In this document: one piece after another, positions 61,401 to 64,000 of the stretch
How positions within the stretch are numbered: the first letter of the stretch is position 1
Layout: the number at the start of each line of letters is the position of its first letter
Source: Phorcus lineatus
Lineage: Eukaryota; Mollusca; Gastropoda; Trochida; Trochidae
Direction of reading: 5' to 3'
Length of the DNA: 64,000 nt
Assembly: GCA_921293015.1 (NCBI GenBank)
Contig: OV121094.1
Location: forward strand, 36,020,054-36,084,053
Made by a program: the position numbers and the translations under genes
Notes under the pieces: generated by a model
What the model was told of the DNA's origin: nothing
Databases searched by the model: none
What the model saw: only the letters and a program-made list of their open reading frames with translations

Positions 61401-64000
61401 TCGGTAATTTCAGATTTAAAACTCAATCCCCTCTTATAGGCGCAGTGACCATCTCCATTCTCATTGTAATTCAGTGCTTTCGATAGTGGGTCATGGGGGC
61501 AATCATTTGTTAAAGAAGAACTTTTCCTAGCAAAGCAAAACTTTTAGAGAATGCACTAAATAGTTTGGTTTAAAATGTTCTTGATTTGTGAATATTTATG
61601 AAGGATATTGTTTCAGCACACTCACATTTAATGCAATGGATGGTATAGGAATAAAGAAGTTAGGAGGAAATCGTGACAACAAGACTGTTCTCCTTTTGAG
61701 AGAGTATAGGAAAGAAAACTGAAGCAATGAGAGAGTATGCCTTCAAATTGTTGTAATTTAAAGGTTTTTCATTGTTTATGTTATGCTGCATGTAGAGGAA
61801 TCTTCTTTGAAGAAGGAATAAGTATTCATTGTTATACTTTTTAATCTTTATGATTTTTATTAGTAAATTGTCTGAATTCTAGAAAACAATTCATTACATA
61901 GTTACTATGTGCATTGCAGGAATTTTAGTTATGAATATTTAATACACATATTAATTTCCAAGGAAATATTTGGCATGGTGATTATATACTACATACTTTT
62001 GGAATATAAATGCTATGAAAAGATATTAGTCAATATGCATATATAAACTGAATGGAAAATGTGAGGACATATGATTTTGATAATATATGTTAATCAGTCA
62101 TGAAATTGAAAATATAAAAAAGACAAAAATCAAAATTAATGACATCCGTGATAATTCATCATGTTACAAATTAGGGTGGGACATCCTGTTTAAGAATGAG
62201 TCACTCTAAATTAATTTAATCATTTTGAAAATAATCTTCCTTTAAAAAGGAAGGGCATGGCATCCCATTTGAATGTATAGAAATTTTCTCCATGTAATAA
62301 AGTGGGGAATATATTAAATATCTGGTTCTCTAGTTCCAGTCTACGCTTGAAGGTTTCATTACATTGTGTATCCACATTGGTATTTCAGGCTTTTCAACTG
62401 GATTATTGATCATGTGAAATATATATATATATATAAATAATATTAAACCAAAAAACTATCAAAAAGTGGAAATTTGGTTAAAAGGGGCAGTAGCATGGTA
62501 TTTTTTCATGTAAATAAAGTGATGTCACAAAAAAAGAAAATGAATTTTATCAATTGCAAGGCAATGTGTTTAGTTGAAAGAAGAAGTGCTAATATGAATG
62601 TACCATGTTCAGTTGAATTGTGAGAATCCATATCCCTATTGCAAATGATTTTAAGGTGTTCACACAAAAATGGCCACTAGTGGTTTTTGCTTGATACTTG
62701 ATCAATTCTGATACAATTACGTATGACCCACTGAAGATAATACATTAAATTTTGGTATAAACTAATGTTTCTTTGGGAACATCTGACAAAATAAAATTGT
62801 TTTAGAATGTGCTTCTTCCCCTCCTAGCATAGTTATAACTTCTTAGAGCAAATGTTGGAATATCATATATTTTTATGAAGATCATCTAGACATTGTACAT
62901 ACAAATTTTTGCCTTACAATTTAATTAGATATCTTTCTTTTGACAAAAATAAAAAATTTGAAATGAAAAAGATAACAGATATCTATTAATTCAAAATATG
63001 AAATGAAAATGATCAATATCTTTATCAAACTGAGGAATATAGCAATCACCTGGCATTGTGTATAACACCAATAGAATCAATTAACGTATACATTTCCGTT
63101 GAAGCAGATGATTATTTAATTATCACAATCTGTAGGTTGTGCATGGTTGCTGTATACATTTTTTCATGTCAACAGCATTTTCCAGATGACATACATTAGA
63201 AATAAAATGGACAATAGTGTACACAGATGTCACAAACTTTCTGAGAGGTCTTTCTTACTTGGTTACCAGTATATAGAATTACAATGGCAAAAAAATATAT
63301 CAATATATAAACGTTTGTAAAGGCATTGCGAATTTTAAGTGAAATAGATTAAGTGTATATATGCAAACATATTGATACATACACTTCAAAAGTGTTTTCT
63401 TGAAGACTTGTTTATGATAGTATTTGGATTCATTTGATATAATATTAATGATGAAAATTCAGTCAAATGGGCTGTGGAATGAATGATAAATGAATTTGGA
63501 CCAAATTGGGTATCGTCATGTTTCTGGTAGAAATGTATAAGTAAAACAAATGATAAACTTATAAAGTTCAATTTATGGAAAATATCACTTTTCTTACTAA
63601 AACAAATTTTTCTCTGCATAATGGAGGTGAACTTGATACAAGGAATGCAAACTTAAGTGATTTTATTTCTGCAAGGCGGAAATTTTTATACCAAAATTTG
63701 TGATGCATTGCCTTGTACATGTATTTTCAGTAGGCTTCTAGAACTTCAAATTACCTTTAAAAAGAAAGATTTCGATCAAAATAACAATATTTGTTAACTT
63801 ATGATGTAATGTCCCTCATCAAATAGCAATAAAAGTTCATCTCATAATTACCTGATATTGAAAAGTCATGGAGATAGTGTATTCCCTTGGGGAACACCTC
63901 TCAGCTGTAAATGAAAATAGTGGTATATTGAGGAAGTTGCTTGTCATTTTATTTTATATTTTCGATGCCAAAATAGGAATTTTCAAATAGATGCTTAATC
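55431..64000 (+). other. PLEKHG5 intron 10 (partial)
   Basis: 8.6 kb after the last recognised exon, AT-rich. No segment resembles the start of a DH domain and no exon with supported borders was found, so the intron probably continues past the window; a very short exon could be missed. Contains an 18-bp palindrome at 58856-58873 and (TA)n near 62420. Confidence 0.6.
58856..58873. repeat. 18-bp perfect palindrome
   Basis: TAATCGTGATCACGATTA, perfect dyad with no spacer, in AT-rich intron 10. Could be a dimeric transcription factor site; no other evidence. Confidence 0.6.

Larger units (their letters stand above)
8746..64000 (+). other. PLEKHG5: PLEKHG5-like RhoGEF gene locus, 5' part, incomplete at 3' end
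   Basis: The locus is built from ten exons whose borders all carry AG acceptors and GT donors and whose phases chain without conflict (0, 1, 2, 0, 0, 2, 1, 0, 0, 0), giving 1863 coding bases (621 codons). Two parts identify the family: the Cys/His cluster of exon 2 and the Ras-binding-like domain of exons 6-7, both matching the N-terminal half of vertebrate PLEKHG5 as I remember it. Family knowledge: PLEKHG5 is a RhoA guanine exchange factor with a DH-PH module after this N-terminal part. It acts at cell junctions and in neurons, where a role in autophagy of synaptic vesicles has been reported. No DH or PH sequence was found up to the window edge, so the gene must continue to the right. The 5' end of the transcript is not determined. 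Confidence 0.85.

Noticed and set aside
61430-61500. GC-richer segment after CTTATAG as a possible DH-domain exon
   Set aside because: Frames stop quickly or show no DH-like residues, and no donor fits.

Overview
The window looks like nuclear DNA from a marine mollusc, most likely a gastropod and possibly abalone-like. The evidence is AT-rich DNA, short exons in long introns with GT-AG borders, tRNA-headed SINEs ending in GGCGTTAAACA-type tails followed by ACTC/ACCTC repeats, scattered copies of the 'GTTATCTCCCTTG' motif common in molluscs, and a decayed non-LTR retrotransposon with an (AATTC)n tail. The species call is inference. Nothing bacterial or plasmid-like was seen.

The only protein-coding gene I can support is on the + strand: the 5' part of a PLEKHG5 (Syx/Tech) orthologue, a RhoGEF. 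Ten exons between 8746 and 55430 join in a consistent phase series and encode 621 residues. These comprise a basic, Ser/Pro-rich N-terminus, a Cys/His cluster characteristic of PLEKHG5 (exon 2), an acidic linker, a Lys/Arg-rich stretch, a Ras-binding-like ubiquitin-fold domain (exons 6-7), and a Ser-rich linker (exons 8-10). The catalytic DH-PH module is not in the window and should lie downstream, so the gene runs off the right end. One exon (52575-52739) is easily missed because of competing frames and a stronger decoy acceptor 34 nt upstream.

Layout: 1-8745 is upstream or 5'UTR DNA with a tRNA-derived SINE at 2111-2382. 8746-9441 is the large first coding exon. 9442-17254 is intron 1, with a SINE tail carrying clean target duplications, a nuclear-receptor half-site cluster, a CRE-like cluster and a 5'-truncated LINE. 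17255-24180 holds exons 2-7. 24181-48650 is a very long intron 7 (about 24.5 kb) with a roughly 2 kb minisatellite, a 414-bp inverted-repeat transposon with a 10-bp target duplication, a 161-bp hairpin, SINEs, a tiny Penelope/hammerhead-like insertion and two high-complexity pockets that may be regulatory. 48651-55430 holds exons 8-10. 55431-64000 is intron 10, in which I find no exon.

The most unusual items are: a decayed duplicate of the start of exon 3 that stays in frame with the real exon; the tandem-acceptor exon at 52.5 kb; the two-variant minisatellite with homogenised core and degenerate edges; the 87-bp insertion whose hammerhead-like core appears to lack two bases; and the 10-bp-TSD inverted-repeat element.
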